Positions 1 to 8,575 of a stretch of 64,000 bases of DNA are shown piece by piece. Made by a program: the position numbers and the translations under genes. Position 1 is the stretch's first letter. Each line of letters begins with the position of its first letter. The stretch is from Pseudoxanthomonas helianthi (GTDB lineage Bacteria; Pseudomonadota; Gammaproteobacteria; Xanthomonadales; Xanthomonadaceae): contig NZ_JAGKTC010000001.1 in NCBI RefSeq assembly GCF_017939625.1, positions 124,413 through 188,412 on the forward strand, written 5' to 3'. The notes under the pieces are model-generated. The model did no database searches. It had not been told where the DNA came from and worked only from the letters and a program-made list of their open reading frames with translations.

Positions 1-598
1 TCTCGGCCTCCAGCGCATCCGCACGCGCAGCCAGCGCGTCGGCCCGCACCAGGTCGCCGGCACCGACGCGACGATCGACGTCGTCGGCGAGTTTCTTCAG
101 GAAATCCACCCGCGTCTGCGCCAGACCCACTTCGGCCGTGGCCATGGCGATGGCCCAAGCGGCCTCGCGCACCTTGCCGGCCACTTCCAGCCGTGCCTGC
201 GCCAGGTTGGCGTCGGCCCAACCGACATCGGCGCTCGCCGCGCGCGATGCGGCACCGCGCTGGCCGGGCATCCACAGCGGCCAGCTCAACGCCACTTCGG
301 TTTCGCTGCCGGCCGCGGCGCGGCTGCCGCCGTACCACTGGCCATCGGTGCGCGCATAGGTCAGCGCGGGCTCGTCGGCGGCGAAACTGCGCGCGATGCG
401 CTGGCCGATGGCGGCGCGCACGGTTTCGCCTTCGGCGTGACGCGCTTCGACCGCGCGTTGCCAGGCGGCATCGACGGCTCGCGCCAGGCCGGGCGCGCGA
501 CCTTCGACTGCCGCGGTCGCGGGTGCGGCGACCAGCCATGCGGCGGCCAGGAAGCCCGCATGGCGGCGAAGCCCCGTTCGCAACGAAGCCCGATTCAT
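1..598 (-). CDS. TolC/CzcC-like outer membrane efflux protein, N-terminal part (cut by window edge)
   Basis: Translation from the ATG at 598 gives about 199 residues before the window ends. It starts with a signal peptide (positive N-region, hydrophobic stretch FLAAAWLVAAPATA) and continues with Ala/Arg/Glu-rich helices such as REAAWAIAMATAEVGLAQTR and FLKKLADDVDRRVGAGDLV. These resemble the periplasmic coiled-coil hairpins of the outer membrane factor family, whose trimers export small molecules or metals with an inner-membrane pump. The ATG overlaps the stop of the upstream FAD oxidoreductase as ATGA, which fixes the start and implies translational coupling. The pump partner, if any, lies to the left of the window. 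The OMF family call is fairly secure; the substrate is unknown. Confidence 0.75.
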   Translation of the reverse strand, partial: MNRASLRTGLRRHAGFLAAAWLVAAPATAAVEGRAPGLARAVDAAWQRAVEARHAEGETVRAAIGQRIARSFAADEPALTYARTDGQWYGGSRAAAGSETEVALSWPLWMPGQRGAASRAASADVGWADANLAQARLEVAGKVREAAWAIAMATAEVGLAQTRVDFLKKLADDVDRRVGAGDLVRADALAARADALEAE

Positions 599-1890
599 GA
601 GAACCGATCCTTGGCCCGGTAATAAGCGCCGACCAGCGGTAGGAACCACGGCGGGCCGAAATGGCCCGGAATGGCCGGCCACGGCCGCCCGCCCCACGGG
701 TTGTCCAGCGCCTCGCCGGCGATGAGCTTCGCCATCACCTGGCCCATGTGCACCGACATCTGCGTGCCATGGCCGCTGTAGCCGGTGCTGTACCAGACGC
801 CGTCGCGTTCGCCGGCTTGCGGCAGGCGGTCGCGGGTCATGTCCACCACCCCGCCCCAGCAGTAATCGATGGCGACGTCGGCCAGTTCCGGGAAGATGCC
901 GAGCATGCCTTCGCGCAGGATCGGCGCGCTGCGCGCATCGGCCTTGGGCGAAGACACGCCGAAATGCGCGCGGCCGCCGAGGATCAGCCGGTCGTCGTCG
1001 GTGAGACGGAAGTAGTGGTGGATGTTGGCCACGGTGGTGCAGGTGCGACGGCGCGCGATGAGCCGCTGCGCGCGCTCGCGGCCCAGCGGCGCGGTGGCGA
1101 TGATGAAGCTGCCCACCGGCACCATGCGCCGGCGCAGCCAGCCGAATTCGCGGTAGCTGCCATGGCGGCCCGCACCGCTGGCCAGCAATACCTGCCCGGC
1201 CTGGACCGGGCCGCGCGAAGTGCGCAGCAACGAAGGCTTGCCAGCGCCGCCGCGCTCGATGCGCTCGACTTCCGCGTTCAGCAGTATGCGGCCGCCGTTG
1301 CGTTCGACCGCCGCGGCCAGGCCGTTGGCGAAACGGCCCATGTGCATCTGCGCGCTGCGCTTGTACACCAGGCCGCCGACGAAACGGCCGCTGCAGATTT
1401 CCTCGGCGCGGACGCGCGCGGCGTCCAGCAGCTCCAGGTCGGTATCCACGCCATCGGCGACCAGGCGTTCGGCGCTGCGCGCAAGCGCATCGTAATGATG
1501 GGGGCGGGTCGCCAGCTTCAGCTTGCCGTTGCGGGCGAAGCCGCAATCGATGGCTTCCTCGCGCACGATGCGCTCGACCGTATCGACCGCGGCATCGTAG
1601 GCGCGGTACCACGCGCGCGCCTGCTCGACGCCGACCCGCGCGGCGAGTTCGCCGTAATCGTGCGCCAGCCCGTTGTTGACGTGGCCGCCGTTGCGGCCGG
1701 ACGCCTCGGAAGCGACGCGGTCGCCGGCCTCGAGCACGGCGACCTTGGCGCCACGCGCCGCCAGCGCCAACGCTGCGGACAGTCCGGTGAAGCCGGCACC
1801 GACGATGGCCACGTCGACCGAACCCGGCCAATCGCGTACGCGCGGTTCGTACCGCGGCGCGGTGTCCATCCAGTACGACTGCACCTTCAT
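595..1890 (-). CDS. FAD-dependent amine/D-amino-acid oxidase family (PuuB-like)
   Basis: A 431-residue DAO-family flavoprotein. The dinucleotide-binding GAGFTG motif is at residues 31-36, followed by the second FAD strand ending VLEAGDRVASEASGRNGG and a C-terminal STGYSGHGTQMSVHMGQV segment. The short YW..T.P N-terminus and overall pattern fit gamma-glutamylputrescine oxidoreductase or a related amine oxidase, which deaminates an amine to an aldehyde with H2O2 release. The start at 1890 is chosen because AAGGTGG lies just upstream and the protein then has family length; a longer in-frame extension has no coding character. It is coupled to the TolC-like gene downstream and diverges from GNAT and class III aminotransferase genes, supporting a polyamine role. 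The exact substrate is inferred. Confidence 0.8.
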   Translation of the reverse strand: MKVQSYWMDTAPRYEPRVRDWPGSVDVAIVGAGFTGLSAALALAARGAKVAVLEAGDRVASEASGRNGGHVNNGLAHDYGELAARVGVEQARAWYRAYDAAVDTVERIVREEAIDCGFARNGKLKLATRPHHYDALARSAERLVADGVDTDLELLDAARVRAEEICSGRFVGGLVYKRSAQMHMGRFANGLAAAVERNGGRILLNAEVERIERGGAGKPSLLRTSRGPVQAGQVLLASGAGRHGSYREFGWLRRRMVPVGSFIIATAPLGRERAQRLIARRRTCTTVANIHHYFRLTDDDRLILGGRAHFGVSSPKADARSAPILREGMLGIFPELADVAIDYCWGGVVDMTRDRLPQAGERDGVWYSTGYSGHGTQMSVHMGQVMAKLIAGEALDNPWGGRPWPAIPGHFGPPWFLPLVGAYYRAKDRFS

Positions 1891-2365
1891 CGCCCCACCT
1901 TCCACTACCCGGACCTGGCGAATACATATCGCATGGGCGCGGCCCTGCCGACGCATGCGCCGGTCCACGTTTCGCCTTCGTCGTGGACGCAACGGGATTG
2001 GAACACGCCGCCGCGCGGACGATCTCCGCGATCGACGCCCCACGACGACGCGGGCATGCGTTTCTGCCCGCGGCGTGCAGCAGGGAATGCCGCCCGGCGC
2101 ACATGCGATCCGGAACGCCGCGCCATCGCGTTGCTGCACCCGCGAAACGGTTGCGCCGGCAACCAACCGGCCGGGCCGATCGACCGAATTTGCTCCGCTT
2201 CGGCAAGGATCGCCGCGCAACAAATACCGCCCCGCGGCCCGGCGGCAGCGTAAGCTGCTGCTTTTCGCCGCGGTCTTCGACGCGACAAGAATGTCCTATA
2301 GGGTATGCATCCACGTACGTATGGTGCGAGCCACTCGTATCGACCCGTCCCCCCGGTTGCATGTG
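1891..2365. other. Divergent intergenic region without a gene
   Basis: This 475-base gap separates the leftward FAD oxidoreductase from the rightward GNAT gene. I find no convincing CDS in either direction; the open frames here are unbiased extensions of neighbouring genes. It must contain both promoters. The only clearly AT-richer patch is near 2290-2335 (cctatagggtatgcat), a possible -10 area for the rightward gene, but I could not pair it with a good -35. No regulator site is recognised. Confidence 0.5.
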
Positions 2366-3244
2366 ATGAACACGATCCGCAAACCCGTCTTCCCGACCGA
2401 ACAGGGCGTCGTCTACCGCCAGATGCGGGAAAGCGATCTCGATGCCGCATGGGACCTGTCGCTGGACCAGCACTGGCCGCATCGCCCGCTCGACTGGTCC
2501 ACCGCGTTCGCGCTGGGCGAAGGCATCGTCGCCGAAGTCGACGGCCAGCTGGTCGGCACGGCGATGCGCTGGCTGTGGGGCGAGACGCACGCCACCATCG
2601 GCCTGGTCATCGTGTCCGAACAGATGCGCGGCCGCCGCATCGGCAGCGCGCTGATGAACCGCATCCTGGAAGGCCTGGAAGACCGCATCGTTTCGCTGCA
2701 TGCCACCGAGGAAGGCCGCGGCCTGTACGAGCGCCTGGGCTTTGTGCGCACCGGGGAGATCCGCCAGCACCAGGGCACGGCCAGCAACGCGCCGTTGATG
2801 GCGCTGGACGAAGGCTGGCGGCTGCGCCCGATGGATCACAGCGACGAAGCCGCACTGTTCGAACTGGACCTGCAGGCGCGCGGCTGGGAACGTCCGCAAC
2901 TGTTGCGCACGTGGCTGGATACCGCCGAACAGGTCATGGTGCTGGACCACAACGGCACGCTGGACGGCTATGCGATCCTGCGCCGCTTCGGCCGCGGCGT
3001 GGTGGTCGGCCCGGTCGTCGCCTCCGACGACATCGGCGCGCGCGCATTGATCGGCTACCTGATCGGCGCGGCCGCGGGCCGCTTCGTGCGCATCGATCTC
3101 GACTTCGATTCCGGCCTGGGTTCCTGGGTCGAAGAACTGCAATTGCAGCGCGTGGGCACGGTGACCTCGATGACCCGCGGCCCGCTGCGCCAGGACGCTG
3201 ACGGCGCACGCCTGTTCGCGCTCGCCACCCAGGCCATGGGTTGA
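2366..3244 (+). CDS. Two-domain GNAT family N-acetyltransferase
   Basis: A 292-residue protein with two acetyltransferase-type domains. The N-terminal half (about 15-140) has the acetyl-CoA loop region as EQMRGRRIGSALMNRIL followed by LYERLGFVRTGEIRQHQG, a canonical GNAT end. The C-terminal half (about 150-290) is a second GNAT-like fold that starts LRPMDHSDEAALFELD and has GYAILRRFGRGVVVGPVVA, as in PF18014-type C-terminal domains. Start ATG at 2366 is the first good methionine before the domain. Such double-domain GNATs often sit in amino acid or amine catabolic loci, as here before a class III aminotransferase. The acetyl acceptor cannot be told from sequence. Confidence 0.8.
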   Translation: MNTIRKPVFPTEQGVVYRQMRESDLDAAWDLSLDQHWPHRPLDWSTAFALGEGIVAEVDGQLVGTAMRWLWGETHATIGLVIVSEQMRGRRIGSALMNRILEGLEDRIVSLHATEEGRGLYERLGFVRTGEIRQHQGTASNAPLMALDEGWRLRPMDHSDEAALFELDLQARGWERPQLLRTWLDTAEQVMVLDHNGTLDGYAILRRFGRGVVVGPVVASDDIGARALIGYLIGAAAGRFVRIDLDFDSGLGSWVEELQLQRVGTVTSMTRGPLRQDADGARLFALATQAMG

Positions 3245-3406
3245 AGTCCACAAGATAGTTGCTCCCACGAAACCCCTGCCCGCCGCATCTTCTTCCGGCA
3301 ACGCACGAACAACGGCACGCGCGCGGGCGTGGCGGTCGAGCGACGGCACCTAACACCAGCGCCGCGGTCCTACCCTGTAGCCACTCCCACGGTCAGGCCA
3401 CGCGTC

Positions 3407-4855
3407 ATGCAACAACCGATCCCCGCTCCGATCGTCGTCGAAGCCCCGGCCCGCCCGTCGGCGGCACAAGGACAGTCCGCCCTGCAATCGCTGCGCGCCC
3501 TGGATCGCGAACACCTGATCCATCCCGTGTCCGCGTGGCGCGCCCACGAGCGACGCGGCGTGACCGTGCTGGAATCCGGCCACGGCTGCACCCTGCGCGA
3601 TGCCGACGGCAACGAACTGCTCGACGCCTTCGCCGGGCTGTGGTGCGTCAACATCGGCTATGGCCAGCAGAGCGTGGTCGACGCGGCCACCGAGCAGCTG
3701 CGCAAGCTGCCCTACGCGACCGGCTATTTCTCGTTCGGCAGCGAACCGGCGATCCGCCTGGCCGACAAGCTGATCGAGATCAGCCCCGCATCGCTGCGCC
3801 ACGTGTATTTCAGCGGCGGCGGTTCGGACGCGGTCGACGCCGCGGTGCGCCTGATCGTGCAGTACTGGAACAGCGTCGGCAAGCCTGACAAGAAACACTT
3901 CGTCACCCTGCAGCGCGGCTACCACGGTTCGTCCTCGACCGGCGCCGGCCTGACCGCGCTCCCGGCGTTCCATCGCGGCTTCGACCTCCCGCTGCCGACG
4001 CAGCACTACATTCCCTCGCCGAATCCCTATCGCAGCGCCGACGCCGATCCGCAGGCGGTCATCGCCGCATCGGTCGCGGCCTTGCGCGCCAAGGTGGCGG
4101 AACTGGGGGCGGGCAACGTCGCGGCCTTCTTCTGCGAACCCATCCAGGGTTCGGGCGGCGTGATCATCCCGCCGAAAGGCTGGCTGAAGGCGATGCAGGA
4201 CACCGCACGCGAACTGGACATCCTGTTCGTCGTCGACGAAGTCATCACCGGCTTTGGCCGCACCGGCCCGATGTTCGCCTGCGACGCCGAAGGCGTGCAG
4301 CCCGACCTGATGACCCTGGCCAAAGGCCTGACCGCGGGCTACATCCCGATGGGCGCGACCCTGCTGTCGGACAAGGTCTACGCCGGCATCGCCGACAACA
4401 CCCCGCCCGGCGTGGTGGTCGGCCACGGCGCGACGTATTCGGGCCATCCGGTGGCCGCGGCCGTCGCCCTCGAGGTGATCCGCCTGTACCAGGAAGGCGG
4501 AATCCTGGCGCATGGACAAAAGGTCGCCAGTCATTTCGCCAAGGCGCTGGAGGACCTGGCCGATCATCCGCTGGTCGGCGACGTGCGCCATCGCGGCCTG
4601 CTCGGCGCGATCGAGCTGGTCAGCGACAAGGCGACCAAGCAAGGCTTCGACCCGAAGCTCGGCCTGGCCGACCGGATCAGCGACATCGCCTACCGCAACA
4701 AACTGGTGTTCCGTTCCTTCGCCGACCAGATCCTCGGCTTCGCCCCGGCGCTGTGCATCACCGAGGCCGAATGCGAACTGCTCGGCCAGCGCCTGCGCCG
4801 CGTGCTCGACGAGACGCTCGCATTGCCGGAAGTGCGCGCCATCGTGAAAGGCTGA
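3407..4855 (+). CDS. Class III PLP-dependent aminotransferase (SpuC-like, probably polyamine:pyruvate)
   Basis: A 482-residue fold-type I omega-aminotransferase. Visible family landmarks are the GLWCVNIGYG N-terminal segment, FSGGGSDAVDAAVRL for the PLP phosphate region, FCEPIQGSGGVIIPP, FVVDEVITGFGRTG with the ring-stacking Asp, and TLAKGLTAGYIPMGA with the Schiff-base lysine near residue 306. The family moves an amino group from putrescine, other diamines or omega-amino acids to pyruvate or 2-oxoglutarate. The gene follows the GNAT after about 160 bases and is followed closely by an Lrp-type regulator, its likely controller. SpuC-like polyamine use is inference; a beta-alanine or GABA aminotransferase is an alternative. 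Confidence 0.85.
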   Translation: MQQPIPAPIVVEAPARPSAAQGQSALQSLRALDREHLIHPVSAWRAHERRGVTVLESGHGCTLRDADGNELLDAFAGLWCVNIGYGQQSVVDAATEQLRKLPYATGYFSFGSEPAIRLADKLIEISPASLRHVYFSGGGSDAVDAAVRLIVQYWNSVGKPDKKHFVTLQRGYHGSSSTGAGLTALPAFHRGFDLPLPTQHYIPSPNPYRSADADPQAVIAASVAALRAKVAELGAGNVAAFFCEPIQGSGGVIIPPKGWLKAMQDTARELDILFVVDEVITGFGRTGPMFACDAEGVQPDLMTLAKGLTAGYIPMGATLLSDKVYAGIADNTPPGVVVGHGATYSGHPVAAAVALEVIRLYQEGGILAHGQKVASHFAKALEDLADHPLVGDVRHRGLLGAIELVSDKATKQGFDPKLGLADRISDIAYRNKLVFRSFADQILGFAPALCITEAECELLGQRLRRVLDETLALPEVRAIVKG

Positions 4856-4943
4856 CTACGCATTCGCCGGCGCTCACGGACATTGACCGGTTCTCTCCTC
4901 TTAAAACAGAATCATTGGCGTCCACTTCCTGCAGGCAACCACC

Positions 4944-5438
4944 GTGGTCACATCCTTCAAGCTTGACCGCATCGACCTCCGCATCCTGGCCCACCTGCAG
5001 AAGAACGGCCGGATCACCAACGTCGAACTCTCCAACGCCGTGTGCCTGTCGCCCAGCCCCTGCCTGGTCCGGGTCAAGCGCCTGGAACAGGCCGGCTACA
5101 TCACCAGCTATTCGGCGCACATCGACCTGGCCAAGCTGGGCGACGTGCTGACGGTGTTCACCGAAATCACCCTCTCCGACCACCACGCCGAGGACTTCAG
5201 CCGCTTCGAGAAGTCGATCCGCCAGGTCGACGAGATCATCGAATGCCACCTGGTCAGCGGCGGCTACGATTACCTGCTCAAGTTCGTCGTGCGCGGCGTC
5301 AACCACTACCAGACGCTGATGGAAGGCCTGCTGGAACGCAACATCGGCATCGAGAAGTACTTCAGCTACATCGTGATCAAGACGCCGTTCGTCAAATCGC
5401 ACCTGCCGATCGAGCAACTGTTCAGCCAGCACCTCTGA
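4944..5438 (+). CDS. Lrp/AsnC family transcriptional regulator
   Basis: A 164-residue regulator with an N-terminal winged helix-turn-helix (about 7-60; LDRIDLRILAHLQKNGRITN and LSPSPCLVRVKRLEQAGYI) and a C-terminal RAM ligand-binding domain (about 75-150; VDEIIECHLVSGGYDYLLKF). Family members form octamers that sense amino acids and control adjacent catabolic genes. The start is a GTG at 4944, giving V/M-T-S-F-K-L-D directly before the HTH. It lies 88 bases after the aminotransferase on the same strand, so it probably regulates the amine cluster, possibly as part of the same transcript. Confidence 0.9.
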   Translation: MVTSFKLDRIDLRILAHLQKNGRITNVELSNAVCLSPSPCLVRVKRLEQAGYITSYSAHIDLAKLGDVLTVFTEITLSDHHAEDFSRFEKSIRQVDEIIECHLVSGGYDYLLKFVVRGVNHYQTLMEGLLERNIGIEKYFSYIVIKTPFVKSHLPIEQLFSQHL

Positions 5439-5699
5439 GGGCCATGCCCACCGGGCCGGACTGGACCTGATGCCGCCGGCACCGCATCCGCTTGAGCGGC
5501 GACCATGGGCCGTCCACGACGGAATCTCCAGCATCGGAAGGCATCGATCTTTCGCTGCACGGGTCGCCTTCCGCTTCCGCGACCCGCCCTGTGTGACGGC
5601 GGAATGTTCTGCCGCCGCCACCGCGACAACCCCACGATCTGCCGCTGCCCCCGGCCGTCGCGGCACCGCTGCCGCCAGCGCCGGGTTTAACCTCGAACC

Positions 5700-6092
5700 A
5701 TGCATCCGTCCCGTCCCGACGAGCCCCGTTGCAAGGCCGCGCTGACCCGCGCGACCGAGTACGTCAGGCAGCATCTTGCGGAACCCATTCCGCTGCAGAC
5801 CCTGGCCGAACTGGCCGGGCTCAGCCCGTGGCGCTTCTCCATCGTGTTCCGCCGGCACATGGGCGTGCCTCCGCATCGCTACATCAGCCTGTGCCGGATC
5901 GAACGCGCGCGCCAGCTGCTCGGCCAGGGCATGTCCGCCGCCGCGGTCGCCGATGCCTGCGGCTTCTACGACCAGAGCCATTTCTCCCGCCACTTCAAGC
6001 ATCATTGCGGAATGACACCGGGACAGTACGCCCAGCGTTGTGGCAGGACGACGACGATCGACCCGGTCGCCGCGCAACTCCATCCCGCCTGA
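5700..6092 (+). CDS. Minimal AraC-type transcriptional regulator (DNA-binding domain only)
   Basis: At 130 residues it holds essentially only the double HTH of the AraC/XylS family (about 10-115): TRATEYVRQHLAEPIPLQTLAELAGLSPWRFSIVFRRHMG for HTH1 and AAAVADACGFYDQSHFSRHFKHHCGMTPGQYA for HTH2. No N-terminal effector or dimerisation domain precedes it, so it resembles SoxS/MarA-size activators. The upstream 260 bases hold no gene. The M20D amidohydrolase starts 14 bases after its stop, so the two are probably co-transcribed and the regulator may control that operon. No clear Shine-Dalgarno is visible at the chosen ATG. Confidence 0.8.
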   Translation: MHPSRPDEPRCKAALTRATEYVRQHLAEPIPLQTLAELAGLSPWRFSIVFRRHMGVPPHRYISLCRIERARQLLGQGMSAAAVADACGFYDQSHFSRHFKHHCGMTPGQYAQRCGRTTTIDPVAAQLHPA

Positions 6093-6106
6093 GCCCAGCC
6101 CCCGCC

Positions 6107-7279
6107 ATGAACGCCGCTTCCGCCTACGCCGACCTGCTGCCCGACCTCGTGGAACTGCGCCGCGACCTGCACGCGCATCCCGAACTCGGCTTCGCCGAAC
6201 ATCGCACCGCCGCGCGTATCGCCGAGGCGATGCGCGAACTGGGACTCGACGTGGCCACGGGCATCGGCGGCACCGGTGTGGTCGCGACGCTGCGCAACGG
6301 GAAAGGCACGCGCAGCATCGGCCTGCGCGCCGACATGGACGCGCTGCCGATCGTCGAGGCCAGCGGCCTGCCGCATGCCAGCCTGCACCCCGGCACACAC
6401 CACGGCTGCGGCCACGACGGCCATACCGCGATGCTGGTCGGCGCCGCGCGGCATCTGGCGCGCACGCGCGGTTTCGACGGCACCGTGCATTTCATCTTCC
6501 AGCCGGCCGAGGAAGGCTTAGGCGGCGCCGACGCGATGATCAAGGACGGCCTGTTCGAACGTTTCCCCTGCGACGCCGTTTACGCGCTGCACAACTGGCC
6601 GTCGCTACCGCTGGGCACCGCGCAGACCCGGCCCGGACCGATCATGGCGGCGGCGGACCGTTTCGAGATCGTCGTGCACGGCCGCGGCGGGCATGCCGCG
6701 TTCCCGCAGAGCACGCCCGACGCGATCCTCGCGGCCAGCCACCTGGTCGTGCAGTTGAACGCCATCGTCTCGCGCGACATCGACCCGACCGAATCGGCGG
6801 TGCTGTCGGTGACCAAGATCGAAGGCGGCCACGCGCACAACGTCCTGCCCCCCAAGGTCGTCGTCGTCGGCACCGTGCGCAGCTTCAACCCGGACGTGCA
6901 GGACCGCATCGAGGCGCGGTTGCGCGAAGTCGCGGCCGGCGTCGCAGCGTCCACCGGCACGCGCATGGACATCGACTACCTGCGCTACTACCCCGCCACG
7001 ATCAATACCGCCGACGAGGCCGCCATCGCGCGGGACGCGGCGGCGGCCGCGGGATTGCAGTCGTCGTTCGCACCGGTGCCGGCGTTCACTTCGGAAGACT
7101 TCGCCTTCATGCTGCGTGCGCGCCCCGGCGCCTATCTCTGGCTGGGCCAGGGCCGTGCCGACCCCGGCGCGGACGGCGAACGCCCGCTGCACCATCCCTG
7201 CTACGACTTCAACGACGACGCGTTGCCGCTGGGCATCGCCTGGTTCGTCGCGCTGGTCGAAGGGCAGCTTCGGGCCTGA
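6107..7279 (+). CDS. M20D family amidohydrolase/peptidase
   Basis: A 390-residue metalloamidohydrolase of the hippurate hydrolase / IAA-amino-acid hydrolase / N-acetyldiaminopimelate deacetylase group. It has RRDLHAHPELGFAEHRTA at the N-terminus, LRADMDALPI, the metal ligand block HGCGHDGH at residues 99-106, FQPAEEGLGGA with the catalytic glutamate, the dimerisation domain around HGRGGHAAFPQSTPDAI, and FTSEDFAFML near the C-terminus. It releases an acyl group from an N-acyl amino acid or amine in the cytoplasm. Next to acetyltransferase and aminotransferase genes it could deacylate acetylated amines, but the substrate is inferred. The start ATG is 14 bases after the AraC-type gene. Confidence 0.88.
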   Translation: MNAASAYADLLPDLVELRRDLHAHPELGFAEHRTAARIAEAMRELGLDVATGIGGTGVVATLRNGKGTRSIGLRADMDALPIVEASGLPHASLHPGTHHGCGHDGHTAMLVGAARHLARTRGFDGTVHFIFQPAEEGLGGADAMIKDGLFERFPCDAVYALHNWPSLPLGTAQTRPGPIMAAADRFEIVVHGRGGHAAFPQSTPDAILAASHLVVQLNAIVSRDIDPTESAVLSVTKIEGGHAHNVLPPKVVVVGTVRSFNPDVQDRIEARLREVAAGVAASTGTRMDIDYLRYYPATINTADEAAIARDAAAAAGLQSSFAPVPAFTSEDFAFMLRARPGAYLWLGQGRADPGADGERPLHHPCYDFNDDALPLGIAWFVALVEGQLRA

Positions 7280-7356
7280 AAACGGCCCCGGCGTGGCATT
7301 CGCATGCCATGCGGATTCGATCGTCGCGAAATCCGCTTAGACGCTGCGCCGATGGA

Positions 7357-8064
7357 TCAGGCCGGGCGCCAGATCGCGTAGACCTTGCGCACGTAGACCT
7401 GGCTGTCCCAACTGCACTCGGCGCCTTGCCGGACCAGGAAGATGTCCCCCTTCGCGAAGGTCGCGCGCGCGCCGACCTCGTCCTCGAAACTCACCTCGCC
7501 ATCGAGCAGGTACATCAACTCGTAATGGCGATAGCGCATGGCCCGGCGGGTGTATGGCGTCGAATCCCATGTCCCGCAAACGAATTCCCCATCCGTCGAA
7601 CGGTGGTCGGTGAAGTTCCTGCAGGCCGGCGTTGGCGTCGTAAGCAATTCGGCCAAGGGTGCGCCGGAAGGCGCCAATTCGGCGGCGTAGTCGATCGGCA
7701 CGACCCCCGCATCCTGGCCGGGCTGCGCCTGGTATCGCATGAAGACCAGCGTGGCCGCGTCCCGGGCCGTCCAGCGCACCTCGCTGCCGGCACGGATCAC
7801 CGCCGACTCTCCCGGCGCCAGCTTCGATTCCAGGCCGTCGACGCGGAGCGACACCTCACCCTCCTCCACGATCACGAACTCGTCGCCGTCGACGGGCTCC
7901 CGGTGTTCTCCCTGGGCCACGCGCAACGCGCCGACGGCGACCGGCCCCGGAGGCAGCTGCACATACGACCGCGCCAAACCGCCCCCCGCGGAAAGCGACG
8001 CACGGGCGCTTTGCGCGAACTCGCGGAGATCGAAGAACGAGGGATAACCAAGAGGGGCGTTCAT
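7357..8064 (-). CDS. Two-domain cupin protein
   Basis: A 235-residue protein with two cupin barrels. The first (about 55-110) contains EPVDGDEFVIVEEGEVSLRV and LAPGESAVIRAGSEVRW; the second (about 170-230) contains MRYRHYELMYLLDGEVSFED and FAKGDIFLVRQGAECSW. The pattern fits Cupin_3/DUF861-type small-molecule proteins that often accompany amine, amino acid or ureido catabolic genes. It converges with the M20D gene. A metal site is plausible, but the classic HxH...E...H set is incomplete in both repeats, so enzymatic activity is uncertain. No specific reaction can be assigned. Confidence 0.7.
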   Translation of the reverse strand: MNAPLGYPSFFDLREFAQSARASLSAGGGLARSYVQLPPGPVAVGALRVAQGEHREPVDGDEFVIVEEGEVSLRVDGLESKLAPGESAVIRAGSEVRWTARDAATLVFMRYQAQPGQDAGVVPIDYAAELAPSGAPLAELLTTPTPACRNFTDHRSTDGEFVCGTWDSTPYTRRAMRYRHYELMYLLDGEVSFEDEVGARATFAKGDIFLVRQGAECSWDSQVYVRKVYAIWRPA

Positions 8065-8395
8065 ACAGCGCGTCCGGATCCGTTTGCGAAAAACGACGCC
8101 GGTCAGGTTACTTGCCGTGCCGAAGTGGAACCTGCCGAAGCCGCCGCCGCAGACGGAATATGATCGGCAACATCGCGGGTTTGCCGCATTCCTGGATTAC
8201 CGATGCCAGATCGGCCAGCTCGGCGTTTCGGGAAGTCAGCCAGCGGCGCCTGGATCCGGTGTCCGGATCGTTCACCCAGCGCTCGCAAGCCGGCAGAATC
8301 GGGGCCTATGGGCAAACCCGGCCTCCACCGAGGACTGAACTTTACGGAGCCCAGCAAAAAGGCCCGCCGAAGCGAGCCTAAGTGCTTGAATTCTA
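8065..8395. other. Gene-free interval upstream of the cupin gene
   Basis: This 331-base stretch lies between the cupin start and the tRNA 3' end. No open frame in it has the codon bias of the neighbours. Its right end carries the terminator of the tRNA gene (8356-8379), and its left end must carry the leftward cupin promoter, which I could not identify. Nothing else is evident. Confidence 0.5.
8356..8379 (-). terminator. Rho-independent terminator of tRNA-Asn
   Basis: On the minus strand, downstream of the tRNA 3' end, the sequence AGGCTCGC-TTCG-GCGGGCCT forms an 8-bp stem with one T:G pair and a stable TTCG tetraloop, followed immediately by TTTTT. This is a textbook intrinsic terminator 17 bases past the encoded CCA. 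Confidence 0.75.
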
Positions 8396-8472
8396 TGGCG
8401 CCCGAAGTTGGACTCGAACCAACGACCCCCTGATTAACAGTCAAGTGCTCTAACCGGCTGAGCTATTCGGGC
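8396..8472 (-). tRNA. tRNA-Asn (GTT)
   Basis: Read on the minus strand, the 77-nt gene starts GCCCGAATAGCTCAGC and ends TTCGGGC-G-CCA. The acceptor arms GCCCGAA and TTCGGGC pair over seven bases, the D-arm region is AGCTCAGCCGGTTAGAGC, the anticodon loop is ACTGTTAAT with GTT, and the T-arm has GGTTCGAGTCC. The CCA is encoded. The anticodon reads AAC and AAU, so the tRNA carries asparagine. It has its own promoter and terminator, so it is a single-gene unit. Confidence 0.96.
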
Positions 8473-8482
8473 GGGGCCGCAT

Positions 8483-8511
8483 ATGATGCCGGCACTGCCC
8501 GACATCGTCAA
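8483..8511 (-). promoter_or_regulatory. Sigma-70 promoter of tRNA-Asn
   Basis: On the minus strand a -35 TTGACG (8506-8511) and a -10 CATCAT (8483-8488) are separated by exactly 17 bases. The -10 is followed by a short GC-rich stretch leading to the tRNA 5' end about 10 bases later. Position and spacing fit a strong housekeeping promoter for the tRNA; the -10 matches four of six consensus bases. Confidence 0.65.
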
Positions 8512-8531
8512 TTCCCACCCGGCGCCAAAGC

Positions 8532-8557
8532 GAAGGCCCGCATCTCTGCGGGCCTTC
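8532..8557 (-). terminator. Terminator hairpin after the minor-pilin operon
   Basis: An 11-bp perfect stem (GAAGGCCCGCA / TGCGGGCCTTC, loop GAGA on the minus strand) lies 18 bases past the stop of the large PilV-like gene. On the minus strand it is followed by CGCTTTGG, a weak T tract, so termination may be partial. It lies just upstream of the tRNA promoter and would keep pilin transcripts out of the tRNA gene. Confidence 0.6.
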
Positions 8558-8575
8558 TTCTGTCGCCGATCCGGG

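Noticed and set aside
1905-2450. Coding sequence in the divergent region before the GNAT gene
   Set aside because: The frame runs through the GNAT start region in antisense, has no family similarity, and codon bias is absent.
8396-8472. tRNA-Asn as an attachment site of a genomic island
   Set aside because: I found no integrase, no direct repeat of the tRNA 3' end within the window, and the adjacent genes are pilus genes with ordinary codon use.
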